This document shows, piece by piece, positions 13,180-25,334 of a stretch of 64,000 nucleotides of DNA. Location of the stretch: the NCBI GenBank assembly GCA_948099385.1, contig CANUEZ040000129.1:3658001-3722000 (forward strand). Direction: 5' to 3'. A program made the translations under genes and the position numbers. The notes under the pieces are model-generated. The model saw only the letters and a list, made by a program, of their open reading frames with translations. It had not been told where the DNA came from and made no database searches. Within the stretch, counting starts at the first letter, position 1, and each line of letters opens with the position of its first letter. The stretch comes from Fasciola hepatica. Its lineage: Eukaryota > Platyhelminthes > Trematoda > Plagiorchiida > Fasciolidae.

Positions 13180-16100
13180 GTAGATAGTTACGAAGTGAAG
13201 ATAACTGGTGGTAAGATAGCACATCCGAAGACCGCGATGAAGATGATTCGACCTTCGTTATTCAAGTGTGGTTACGAGTCACGCATTCACTTGAACAGGC
13301 TTCCTTTGCATTCACATTATGGCTAGAATGCGTAATGCGTGCAAAATAAGCTGGTTACTAGAAATTAAAGAAAAGTGTGAGAAACTTGACCCGTGAACAT
13401 GGACATGAATGGAGTGTTAAGCCTATTTTCTGGAAAAAATCACTAAAGATTACGGACAGGTGTCCCAATCAGTAGTGATCTTATAGTTACCCCATTTATC
13501 TACCTGCTGGATACCATATCTTCAAAAAGATCCTACTGTATCATACGCTAGGTTGCTTTGATTTCCAAGTAACGTTCATTCTTAGAGATAGTAAAGACAA
13601 TACCTAAACCCACAGCACGATTGATGGTTGTTCGAAATGAACTGAAATGAACTGTGTTATTCAATAGCTTTTGGTTGGTTAACTTAACAACGCGTCACTG
13701 TATGGTGTATGCTTGCCGTCATCATTATTGTTATTATGTGTTATTATAATCTTAATTCTTCTCCTTGGCAGGATAGCCTCTTCATTGAAACATCCTGAAG
13801 ATGTTGCAATATCTAGACGATAATTAAAAAGATATTTTATTGATGAATTTCCGCCCTGTTTGCAACATAAAGCAAGAAGAATTTTATAAAAGAACAGCGT
13901 AGTTACTAAACGGGTTTGAACTTAACTAAACTTAATTAAGTGAACATAACTAAACCTAATTAATTAAATAATCCTAAAAAACCCATTGTTTAATGTTTTG
14001 GCCTGACGTGAATTATCGAAAAGACAAATCTGTGTCTGCCACCTACCATTTTCTGGACCAAATTTTTCAGAGAAAGTAGTTTTAATCCATTTAGTTATGT
14101 GAATTGAATCATTGAAACGAAAATGGCTAGGAAACCGTTAGGAACTTCTATGGCATCTTGTTGTTTAGTATAACATATTAATAACGTGTCTTACAAATAG
14201 AAAAAGTCTTGTCAGGAACGCTCTTTGGTATCATGAGGAGTGCGAAAACGCGATTCCCCTGGATTTTCGAGTATATATGGAATATAGTGCAAGAAAAGCT
14301 TTGCAACCCACTTTAATTTTCTGCAATTACTTTTGGACAAAATCGCTAAGGGCAAATTAGTCTGACGCTCTGGTATTTCATCCCACTATTATATCAGATA
14401 CGCGCACGGATTCCAGACATGAGACAGATAAATCGATTTGTCCCGGAAAATGCACCTGAGATGCCACGAGAGGATAACAAACTCGTCCCCGGACGAATGA
14501 ACAGAACATCGAACTGGTTTGCAAACTCCACTGCCTTTATCAATACTGACTTAGTTTACGTGCCCAGGAATGTTATTCAACAATGTTCAAGTCGCATATA
14601 ATTCACCGAAAAAGTCCACTCAAGCTATATATTTTGATTAGAAATAGGGGCTTCGCATTCGTCAAACAGAGGGTTGATACGAGGTCCCGAGGTTCTCTGA
14701 GTTGGAGCAGGGAAAAATACTCGCATACAGAACTCGGGGATAAACATACGCCAGATTTTCAGAGTAATTTCAAAACCCACAATAGTTATCTGTAGCTTTC
14801 TGGATGATCCCAGTCATCATGTCGTTATGAAAAAATGTGGCTTTCGAAGAAAAATTTCTGAGCAAGCTAAAAAAAAAGACTGATCTGCAGTACTTCGAAT
14901 CAATTTACGAGTGCATCAAAGCTGCGGAGGTCTTTGAAACTGGATGTAAGCATTGGACGCGTTTGGCAACGCTTACAGTCAGTACCACATCTGACGCATA
15001 AAAATATGTAGTCGTTGCCTCGGATAACTCATTTTCGTCTTTAGAATTGAGAGGAATGAGCCAGAGACCAAATTATTTAGGATGCTGAATGGAATATTGT
15101 TCAATTTAGTGATGAGAAAAAGTTTAATTTCAACGGCCTTGATGGAATCGTTTACTGCTGTCATGATTTCAAGAAGAGCTTGCCGGATCTCAGTCACCGA
15201 GCCCCGTGTGGTGGCTCTTTGATGATCTTAGTGTAGCTTTTGAAGGCGGAAAACCTCAGCTAGTTATTCCAGAATGAAGGAAATCACTGATAGCTAGATC
15301 AGAACGCAGAGAATGTTTGCTCCCGATGACTCAAAAAAGTCTACAGAGGACTATGATGTTTCAACGTGACAACGGTGGTGTACATGAGGCCAGCCCTACC
15401 AGAATGCGTATATTGTAGCGGAACGTGATAACCATGGATCGACCCACTCAGAGTTCAACAATGAATCCGACGGAGAACTCCGAGGGCATGTCGATTGGCG
15501 ATCCTATGTGGATAGATGAGTCTTCTGCTCTTTGAGTTGACGTCTGTCACTCTGAGTAGGGGAGGGGGCAGCAAATAGCTTGAAACCACCCGTAATATAA
15601 TGGGGAGCATGCCTAGAAGTCGTATTTCAGTCTTGAACAATCAAGACTACTGTGTCCCGTAACCTGGTGGTTGTATCTGCCATTCTTCCAGGGTTCCGTT
15701 CAATCGGATTTCATACCCACTGGTATGTTTTCCGGGATGAATTAAATTGTTTATTTCACGCTCAAAATCTGTGCACACATTTGGTATGGCAGTATGTTGA
15801 TATTGTCAGTATGCCAAGTTCGGTTATCATAAGTGACTTGATTCAAAAGTAACCGAACAAAAACAAATCGTATTTAATGGCATTTTGTGCTCTATGTTTT
15901 ATTTTTTGGTTCGGCTTATTTACACTTTCTTTGCTTAATTTCTAATCGTGCTTTAGTTTCATGCTACGTCGTATGTCACAAGAAGACACGCGTACGTTTT
16001 GATTAATCCCCATTCCTATTCAGTTCAGCTAAAGGAGAAATGACGTAAATACAGCGGCTGGCTTAACATTTCGTTCTTGTTTTTGATTCTTGAGGCAATG

Positions 16101-18195
16101 AAAGTTTCATTTGAAAGAACCCATTGTTCTAGTATCTTATGTCTGAGGTAAAAACTGATAAAATTTCATTTTCAAAAGTTCCAATGAATCAGTTCTATAT
16201 TTTCTCAGCCGAGTCAAATAACCGGTTTTATTTTTCCACAAAAACTAGTCCAATTCACTTTACAAAGAGCCCGGCAAATATATGTTTACTTTCCTTTTAT
16301 ATCCACAATGGAAGAATCAAATATCGAATCACTCTTTTACTGGCATTTACATAAGGTTTCTTAGTAACTCTTTCTATTCTTCTGATGCCCAAGAAAAAAG
16401 ATATCTCCGTATATTTTGCTGCTGCTCAATGACTCTCTATAACATTAGATGTAAAGATTTATTGAAATTGGACAAGAAACCTTTCTAAACTGGTTTACTC
16501 CTGATCCGATGGTATTCATCACAATTTTTTATCTTGCTTTTACCAAGCAGTTCCTTTGTTTCCTATGCCCTTAGGCTAAAGGTTTCCACGCAGACCATCA
16601 CCCCTTGCCCCCAAAACAGCCTGAAAATTTATTTGTCCATCGCCATCGCAACACATTTTTATCCTGGTTTCTATGACATGCGTTGACTGACCTTAAACAG
16701 TATCTGCCTAGGGTCCATTTATTGGTATTATCTGTTCGTATCAAACTAGCAGATTTTATCGCTTACGTAACCACTCTATCCCATTGTGTCTCTGTGTACA
16801 GACACACTGGTATTCGCGACTGGTAATGATATTACGTCATGATTGACTGAGTTACTCGTCTAAACCCCATCGCTTCTGTGATAAGCTTGTATGGCCCTCC
16901 CGTTTTAGTCCAGCCATTCTCCATAGCCATGCTATCCGTTCTTCCTTCACCACGCTTGTCTCCCACCAGGCGATTATCTCTCTTCTCAGCGATGATTGGT
17001 CAAAACACCTCCCACGATTAACGACTTACTTCGTGAACCAATTGACTGGCTCCTGCATCGCCCTCCAGCATTTCCTGTCCATTATTGCCTAGGTGGTTTG
17101 AAGTCTTCTTTGACTGTCTTGACTCCGTAGTCGGTTTGCCTACAATATGAGGTACGTAACTGTTACTGTTTGATACCTTGTCCTATAGCTCACGTAGTAA
17201 GGTGAGCTTGTATCCTCTGCCTTGGGACTTGGGGTTCTTTTATCTGCCAGTCACTCAATGAAGGGACTACAATCCTTTACAATAAATATTCCATGTCAGT
17301 GACGATACCATAAAATTGCTGCAGAGTTTTCTTTTTATGCTTGGTAGACAATGCTGTTCAAAACCTCAGATTAAGTTTTGGTTCCATTGTGTCCGTGTTC
17401 GCATAAATCTCGGACTATGATGTGCACTGTGAATAATACAGTAAAAAATCAAACACAGAAACTGTGTACTCTTAACTGGGAAAACAAAGCGCTTCAGTTT
17501 AAGAGATTCTGCGCATTCTGCGTGTCCAAATACCAATCAAATGATCTCCGAATCCTACTGAGGAATGTTTATCAAATTTGGCTATGGACCCCGTGTAGCA
17601 TTATTGGTTTTCGATGCCTCTGCGAGTAGTTTAGAGTGATTGTCACAATTACTTTTTCGTTCATATTGTACAACAGTATTGAATATTCACGGCTGATTAT
17701 CAAACATGAACTGTCAGGTACAAAATATCTTAGAGGTTTCCTCTGTCTTGTTACTCCAGTTATAATTTCAATTTATTTAAAGGAGAACACTATCTCGAAA
17801 GACGTACAAAAACCCAAGAGGATCTGTTAGTCTCAATAGTCAGCCCACCTACTATACGTTAATCAAACAAAGTGAAACCGTTTTCGTAAAAGCCTACCGC
17901 CAATCAGGACAGTAGCTTGAAACAAATCGAGTTGGGGCTGACTGTAGACAAAAGAAAAAACGCCCTAACATGAGCAGTCTTGCTTTCGTAAAGTAAAACA
18001 GATCAATAAAGTAAAAAAATTTGCTTTCGTATTGTTGATCGTCATAAATACAAGGATAGTTGTAGGCCGATACGAACACGCGCGTATTATTTACAACCGT
18101 CTGTAACAACGTGTTTTCTATCATGATTTTATCATCATTAAGTCCGAGGCATTCACTTAAATTCAGGTGGACCTACAAAATGTGACTTGTTTTGT
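13180..18195. other. No gene seen
   Basis: Long A+T-rich stretch. Short open frames (for example 14,419-14,601, 15,455-15,640 and 17,378-17,629) carry no motif I recognise. A loose tRNA-like pattern near 15,660-15,715 was judged too weak to call. Confidence 0.5.
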
Positions 18196-18199
18196 GGTA

Positions 18200-18360
18200 C
18201 GAACTCTCAAATCACCATTGAAAACAATCCTAGCGTTTGGTTCATCTGCACCGTCAGGAATGATCTGCAGTGCACATCCGCCACGCAATCACCGAGGGTC
18301 GAACCTGGGATGAATGACTGTGGGTCGAAAGCCTTACCAGCGGACTTTCTGGGCTAGCTC
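18200..18360 (-). repeat. tRNA-derived SINE with eroded hammerhead-like tail
   Basis: On the minus strand, an A-box-like TAGCCCAGAAAG (near 18,355) is followed by the B box GGTTCGACCC (about 18,297-18,307), then by GGATGTGCACTGC, the leader that precedes the hammerhead-like core in the 9.6 and 51.0 kb copies. The next bases (GATCATTCCTGACGGTG) align with CTGATGAGTCCTAACAAGG but have lost most invariant positions. The order promoter, GGATGTG leader, TCCT core is what ties it to the family. Confidence 0.5.
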
Positions 18361-18364
18361 GTAA

Positions 18365-20290
18365 AGCCTTCTGTTAAATCAACACCACACGAAACAACAT
18401 TCGTCTATTAGTGGTCTGGTGAACGATAACAACCCATGGACCGTACAGCGATCTAATCCAACGGTGGATTAATGATACCCATGGCACGTGATTCCCAACA
18501 AGGCGGATGAAGCAGAGCTGTACCACAAATCCATGGCTTAAAAAACTGAGCTGAGCGGTAATATGGCATGATGAATCATATCCTATACAAATATAATTTC
18601 CCACTGTTTATGGAGATTTAGGAAGCTTGAAAAAATTCCGAATTATGACATGAACAAAAGGAAATGCAAAATGATCCCATCTGAATAGTTTGTTTAAAAT
18701 GTAGTCACTAAAATTCCACCTTTCAGGGTGGACAAGGCATCTACCTAACCCGAATTGAGAAATGAAAAAATAGAATGGTCAAGTTCTGTCAAATCCGTAT
18801 TGCTTTAGAGAAAGAAAAGATGAGATAGGAAAATTATTCCCATAATTCTATTGTCTAATGGGCCTTGGCAGTCAGAAGTTGATAGCCTTTCGAGTACTCC
18901 TGTACGGATTCCAGTTATACACGAGGGTAGACCAATACATTATCCTAGAACATTTTTGCGCGAACGAAACTACGCCCGACCTCTGCCTATCTTCGTTTCT
19001 TTCTGGCTAGATTAACCATGACTCTCTCCGATTGTATTCGCAGACTTGATCGGACCGATTGGACAATAAACGAAAAAAGTTGGTCCCTGTTGCATATCGC
19101 TCGGCAAGATTTCAGACTAGGCCGAGTCAAATAGTCAAAGAAATGTATTGCCCAATATCTTAAGCTCCCTCTTTAGGACTTGACAGTTCCACTTTATGTC
19201 TATAAAAGATGACAAGCAGATATACTTTAGGAAGTCTACGGCTCAATTTTTCAATCAAAAGGAGGTGTTGTTTGCTCAAAAGTTGTCCATACTGTAATAG
19301 TCAACAGTTATTTACTAGGAAAACAAGATTTCGCAGGAATTAAGCGGTCAAAATCACAAATTCTTTAATGGAGATACAAGTCTCGAACGGCGTTGTCACA
19401 TTGGTGGGGCACATTATTTCTTTTTCTCGCCCCGATCAGTAGTTATGTTACCTTAGGAAGTCGCGGAAGGATGATTATCTGCCATGTTTGCCGATTTGTT
19501 CCCAAAAGTGCACAAGGATTTTTTGGCAAATCTCATACACTGCTCCCTTACAAAAGCAAGGACGGAAACTAACCAAGAAAAGTCCAAAAAGAAGCCGAGT
19601 TTGTTCGACTGCGTGTATGACTACGAGTGTGCGAAATGCTTTCATAAAAAGTAACGTAGACGTTAAACACTATGAGGACACGTTTTGCTTTTATTGAATC
19701 ATACGATTCAGTTGCCAGACTTTACATGAGTTAGTAAATCCGCATCAGTTCAGATCACGTCAAAGCGGAACAACGTAAAGGAACTGGAACACAGCATCAT
19801 CCATGTTGAGATGGTTCTTCTGGACAAGGCTTAGTAAGGCAAAGCTGAGCACGTCCTCATGGTAATTAGCTTGTTAATGAAATGGTGTTACCGTGCTATC
19901 GTACAACCAATTCTATTTTTTCATCTTTTCGTACTGTTTTGTGAATAAAGACCATAAGCTAACCCCAACTCTCTCCAATCCAGAAGGGACTACTTATCGG
20001 ATTTTTGGCCGGAAAGATTTACCAAATAATAAGAACTTCCAGTCCTATATTGTCTGTAAAGGTTAGAAAAGCCACTGCACGATCAAAACCAGTTTTGACT
20101 CAAAACAAGTGCATTTTGCATATTCTTCTCCTATCAACTCAACAGTGAAGTCGAGAAGATCGAAAATGATTGTCTTCTTTCACTGACGTTTGACTAAATA
20201 TCACAGTTCTGAATGTGCGAATAAATTTCTCTAACCCCAGCAGCATGAACCTAAAGTCACACATTTATACCAATGAGGAATAATCATAAT
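18365..20290. other. No gene seen
   Basis: No coding motif, RNA gene or repeat recognised. Minus-strand open frame 18,374-18,604 is unremarkable. Confidence 0.45.
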
Positions 20291-20291
20291 G

Positions 20292-20460
20292 AGATCAAAA
20301 GGTCACACAGCATGTCGTAGTTTACTGGGTTAATACCAAGGTAAACAAGCATTTTGGGTCTGTCGTTTTTGTTCACAGAGCCTTCTAACTGATGCGTCAT
20401 GATCCTACCTACTTTACTGTTACATTTACCCCCCCCCCCCCCATAGTGTACCGCATACAT
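20292..20460. mobile_element. PLE-A family 3'-end remnant, inverted junction
   Basis: About 20,292-20,403 matches, on the minus strand, the last codons and 3' untranslated region of the PLE at 28.4-31.1 kb: an MTHQL stretch where that copy has MMHQL, then GGTAAACAAGCATTTTGGGT where it has GGTAAACAAACATTTTGGGT. From 20,401 on, sequence switches to the + orientation of the same 3' end, with CCTACTTTACTGTT and a C-rich tract followed by GTGTACC. The C tract is enlarged to about 14 bases (20,429-20,442). So two 3' ends face outward with almost everything between them lost, a smaller version of the arrangement at 21.8-22.7 and 28.4-31.1 kb. Confidence 0.65.
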
Positions 20461-20464
20461 AATG

Positions 20465-21840
20465 ATACAGTCTGCTTGAAATGAATGAATCAGCCATCAC
20501 CTCCTCTTTCCGTCCCTCCCAACTGTCTTTCAGACGCGGTCTTCCAGGAGATCAATAGGCAGTCAAATAAAGTGCCTCGGATTATCATGCATTTTCGTAC
20601 TGAAGGAAGGCGATATTTTTGTTTCAAGGATTCTATAAACTTTGTACTCTTTCTACCACCCTCCCCCCAGTACGCCGTAGTTATAACATGTAAATATTCT
20701 GCTCCCGTGAGTTGCGCAATAAGTTCCACAGTTTATCCATCACTCTCAGTGAATGACTTCAGACGTGCTGAACAATGTGCACCAATCCGTCCAATCTTAG
20801 AAATTCCTTGGCTTGAATGGAAACAAGGCAGCTCTTACTGACGTGATCTGGACGAACCTTTGGACCGGATTCGGGTGGGTATGTGATTGCTAATTATATG
20901 AATGCAGTATTCACAATACCCGTACTGATAGAGAATATTGGAATGACCCCAATCCGGAACGATGCAAATCGAAGCACTAAGAACACAAGGGCTGTGGAAC
21001 TGTACTTTGATTGTGTTGCACAAATGGTTAGTATAAATATGTGAGTTCTAAGAAAATAATTAGCAGGTCACAAGTTGACCATTCACAGCGAGCTTTTGGT
21101 GCACCCGCCCTCGGCGTTTATGAATGGTTGAAGCTCGTCAGCGTTGTTTGCCGCGAATCTGTACCCGCCTATGCCTAATGTAATGTCTGCTGCATCACCA
21201 CAGTAAATGTCACCGTGTTTCTTTACGGTGGATGGCGCAGGTCTCCTTTTCTCGGCGTGCAAAAGTTTGAATTTATCACACGTAGCTTATAAACTGCGAC
21301 CGGATGCCTTGACCAAGATCAAATCAGCTTTGCCATTCAACGACAGGTCCACAGCGAACATTACCTGAAGATGTATTCATCCATCTGAATTCCATAAGAA
21401 GTGCCCAGTAATTGACCATGAACTGCTTTCCATTCCCTATAAGTTTATACACCATCACTTTAAATTTGCAAAAGCTCAACTCATCTTACGTCGTTCGTTA
21501 CCACATGGATTTTACCAAGACCATTCCATTCATAGGAACGTGAAAGATCGTGGTGAAATCAATTCACCAACGCTCATTTGCCTGACAACGTGAAAACTGG
21601 GATATTCACGTTAGAGGCCACAGGAAAATGTAAATTGCGAAGGTTTCGAAAATCATTTTGGCCCTTCCTAGTTTGAAAATAACGACTCAATCTTGACTGC
21701 TATGTGGGCTTCAAAGTAGAGACTGTGTGCGAGCAAAAAGAAATAAAAGTATCCGCATCCTAGTGTTTCTGTTGGGAGGTAGAGGATATTCGGCATTCCA
21801 TACTCGCAAGCCACCAAGTGTGAGAACAAAAAAGACGAGA
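20465..21840. other. No certain gene; two unexplained open frames
   Basis: A 118-codon + frame (20,485-20,841) and a 67-codon minus frame without start (21,086-21,286) are open. The second is G+C-richer than its flanks and may be exonic, but neither shows a recognised domain. Confidence 0.3.
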
Positions 21841-21843
21841 ACT

Positions 21844-22058
21844 GCAACGGTAAAACACGTCAGTACGTATACGGTACAGTAGGAGGGTAAATTTAGCAAC
21901 AAAACAGGCAGGATCGAAAGTCCTTAAAATGCGCACGTAGGGAAGATTGAGGTCTGTAGAGGTAATGCCAAGGTAAGCAAACATCCTGAGCCAATCACTT
22001 TTGTGCACAGAACGACGGCCGATGCATCACGACAAGAATAGCTTCGCTGAACGCTAAT
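21844..22058 (-). repeat. Left arm of 215-bp inverted repeat
   Basis: Reverse complement of 22,521-22,735, both 215 bases long, with no difference in the parts compared. It encodes the extreme C-terminus of the PLE-A endonuclease frame and its 3' untranslated end. Confidence 0.85.
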
Positions 22059-22520
22059 AATTTCCGTATTGGATTGCGCAACAATGCTTTGAAACATTGG
22101 ATCAGGTCAGGCCAACTTTGTAACCTGATGCAGTCGAAGAAACCGGAGGTTTCACGTCGTTATGTATCGCCCCAAAGGGGTTGTGTCATCAATTGTGACA
22201 GCCATTTAGGTGTACGTACTAACATCAGCTGAACCAAGTATTGATCCGTCTTGCCAATGTATCCATCACGACAGCTGCAAGTGAACTAGTAGATGGCACG
22301 TGAGACACTGGGATCAGGAAAACTGCTTGAGTGATTTTGAAAACACGTCGTTTTAGTCGTCTGTAGAAAATGCAAATGAGCCGCTGTGTGCGTGTGCCTT
22401 AGAGTGGGTTTGAGATTCCGATTTAATGGATTAAATAAATGGTGATCATTAAAATGCGAATCGGTAAAACTTTCCCCTTTTCGAGGTAGTAAAGTACCAT
22501 CCCGCAGCCTGGTAGATAAG

Positions 22521-22735
22521 ATTAGCGTTCAGCGAAGCTATTCTTGTCGTGATGCATCGGCCGTCGTTCTGTGCACAAAAGTGATTGGCTCAGGATGTTT
22601 GCTTACCTTGGCATTACCTCTACAGACCTCAATCTTCCCTACGTGCGCATTTTAAGGACTTTCGATCCTGCCTGTTTTGTTGCTAAATTTACCCTCCTAC
22701 TGTACCGTATACGTACTGACGTGTTTTACCGTTGC
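22521..22735 (+). repeat. Right arm of 215-bp inverted repeat
   Basis: Partner of 21,844-22,058. A few further bases (to about 22,740) still match the PLE-A terminus at 31,117, so this arm is slightly longer outward than the left. Confidence 0.85.
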
Positions 22736-22744
22736 GGTTGGTAA

Positions 22745-25330
22745 GAGTGAACGAAGTGCCTGCATGTGGCGACTCATTTCCTCTGTTTCTTCTAGTGCCC
22801 TGGATTCACGTAGCATATTATTTTGATTTTCTTTTATCTTCGGGTGCCTTTCTTCGCGAATAATTTGTGTATGCCGTGTGCAATTGGACCAATACTGTTC
22901 AAATGCTCTCTCTGTATGTTTAGGATCACGGACGAAGTAATGTCACTTCAAATGCCCGCCGCTGCGACGGCTGCAAAATAATAGATTCAGGTATTCGTTT
23001 ATCTCACGTTAAATAAGTACATTTATTCGACTCACTGAAAGTTCAAAATTTACGGTTAGCTATGACAGAGCTGATGATTATTTTTACTATTCCTCTGACG
23101 AAAGTAGTTCGTTTGTTCTGAAGGAGTCTTTCGAATATCGATCTATCCATAGTGAGACGAAGTTGTGCCGTCCCTTGGGACTAAGTGAGCTCGTGTGCTC
23201 ATCTGTTATTTTGTAACAGGCTAGGATATGAATAACATCAAGAGCTCTGTCTCACCGAACATTCAACGAGTTATTATCGGTGACCTGTAACACATGATTT
23301 TCGATCAAATATCAGCTTTGAATGATACGTCTGAATATACAGACTTATTTAAGATCCTCGGTCATCCGGGTTTTCTCAGTGATCTCGCATTTTGTATCGA
23401 GAAGTGGCGTATAAGCGAAAGGCTTTATGTGAACAATTGGTACTGTAACTGTTGTTCGTTCATTTAAACATACTCCCTTAAGCAAATCATCTACTAGTTC
23501 TCCACTGAAAGTGGCACAAAACTTGAAAGCAGATCCATCGGCCACTATACTTTTGTTTCTGCGCTGATGAATCAACGAAGCTATCGAAGCAAGGACTCAG
23601 CTGCTCATCGTAATGGACTGTTCCGTTCCAGGCCCCGTTTTCAGAGTAAATTGGATGTCCCGATGGGCGCTTCTAGGTGATTTTATGTCAACAGTGGTTT
23701 TCGTCACACGTGGTTAACAGAGAGCCTTTGAGCGCCATTATGCAGTCTAAAAGATGGGGATGTAGAAAACCAGCTGATTGACTTGCTGGGCTTCGACTCA
23801 TGGGGTTTCAATCTTTTTGCCTCTTTATAGGCTGGACAAGTACACCTAATATCTTTTCGGAAGATCGCTACCCCCAGCTTGCTGCAAGCACCAAGTCAAT
23901 AAAAAAACATTCGCATAACACGCACTCTGATTAAGACGACCTGATCATTTTAGGGAATCTTGGCCCGAAAGGTGGGTAACCCGACGAGTTAATAGGTTGA
24001 TAAACTTCCTCGCATAATTTAAACGAAGCGTTAGACAAACAAACCAATAAGGGCATTTGCTTTACTGAGATCAAGTGCCGATTCTAAGAACAAGATGCGT
24101 CATTTGATGTTTTCTAAGCTCATCAACTGGCAACATCTCTCAGGAATGTTTTATCCAGCCAGCTATTCGTTTGACTTTGACAGAATTTTTTGAACATTAG
24201 ATTGTACACTTTTTCCCGCGAAAGACTGCTCACAGTAACCGAAAGGTAAGCTGATTTTATTCATTCTCAATCACACTGCTTTGCTGAATAGCGAACATTT
24301 ACTTAAGGTGGAAGGACAAACTATATTAGTTAAATTTATTTACGTCGTGCGCAAGCATGCACGTGTGCACACACAAAAATAACATCGGTGAGAGGCACTG
24401 GGACAAATAGGGTTACGAAATAACATAATGAACAGAAGGAAAATAATATTTTACGAACAGCAATCCAGTCTTCTTAGCCGACTGGAATACAAATGGTGGT
24501 CATTTGAAGTAAACAAGAATGACCAAACAAGACTAGCCTGAATCGGATGGTCACGTGTTTTCTTGAGCAGGGTATCCTTATAATTTATTTATCAGAAATT
24601 TCATAAAATTTGTTTTTACACAACCATAACTAATACCGAGGGGATCAACGGTGCATCTTTTTAGAAACAAAACATCATATCCATTTCAAAACAGGAATTT
24701 TTCGACCTACTGTTTCCTTTCTCTGAAAACCAACTCGTGTTTTGAAAATCAGCTACTCCCGAATCCTTGTATGACTCCGCTTCCACTTCAGAGACCTCAC
24801 TCGGTAATAGAACAAAAGGATGGTGTGTAACTGCATCCATCTGAAGTCATAGACTGATGAAATTATCATATGATCAGCGAACAACTCAAGCACTAACTAC
24901 GGAAATATCGTACAATCAGTACCTCCTCTACTAATTACTACTCCGACACTTCCTTCACCTCCTAATGCTACTAATAATAATTAGTATTATTAACATTTGT
25001 AATATTACAACTATTATTACTACTGATGCTGCTGCTATGACCGTGGTCTATATTCGGTGCGGGAACGAAATCACATGCTTCGGATGCCTTGCTTCATCTC
25101 ATGGCTTTTAGTTCAAATGAACTATTCTCGTTGTCCCTACATAATCAGCTGCTTAAAAAGTTATTCTGCAAGTCTAGCCAAGAGAAATCGCATATTCATT
25201 TCATTTTCACAGTTGCTTGGAAAATGAATTTTAACCGTGATTTGATCAGACTTTCGCGTGGACGAACGTCCGCATTTCAGACAACAAAGTTTTACACTTG
25301 GCAACTCATCAAATCAAGGGGATGAAAAAA
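22745..25330. other. Mostly featureless; possible helicase-like scrap and A/T trinucleotide tract
   Basis: No intact gene. At 23,756-23,821 (+) a short frame reads DVENQLIDLLGFDSW, reminiscent of a conserved stretch in Brr2-like Ski2 RNA helicases, but stops lie before and after it. Bases 24,915-25,035 are rich in ACT/AAT trinucleotides, a decayed microsatellite. Confidence 0.3.
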
Positions 25331-25334
25331 AGAA

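Larger units (their letters stand above)
21844..22740. mobile_element. Internally deleted PLE-A copy with perfect inverted ends
   Basis: About 21,844-22,455 is the minus-strand 3' end of the PLE-A family. It covers the GIY-YIG endonuclease, including the region homologous to the C-terminal 140 residues of the 28.4-31.1 kb copy, and the 3' untranslated region. After a spacer of about 65 bases, 22,521-22,735 repeats the last 215 bases in + orientation. Where I compared the arms base by base they are identical. The reverse transcriptase is absent. The outermost bases on both sides are the element's 3' terminus. The structure fits 5' truncation of a Penelope-like element that also carries an inverted terminal copy. 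Confidence 0.8.

Noticed and set aside
15660..15715. tRNA-like pattern CTGGTGG ... GTTCAATCG
   Set aside because: The B box lacks its last invariant C and no SINE tail follows.
20485..20841. 118-codon open frame as a host gene
   Set aside because: No splice signals, no domain and a composition like the flanks; an overlapping minus frame is also open.
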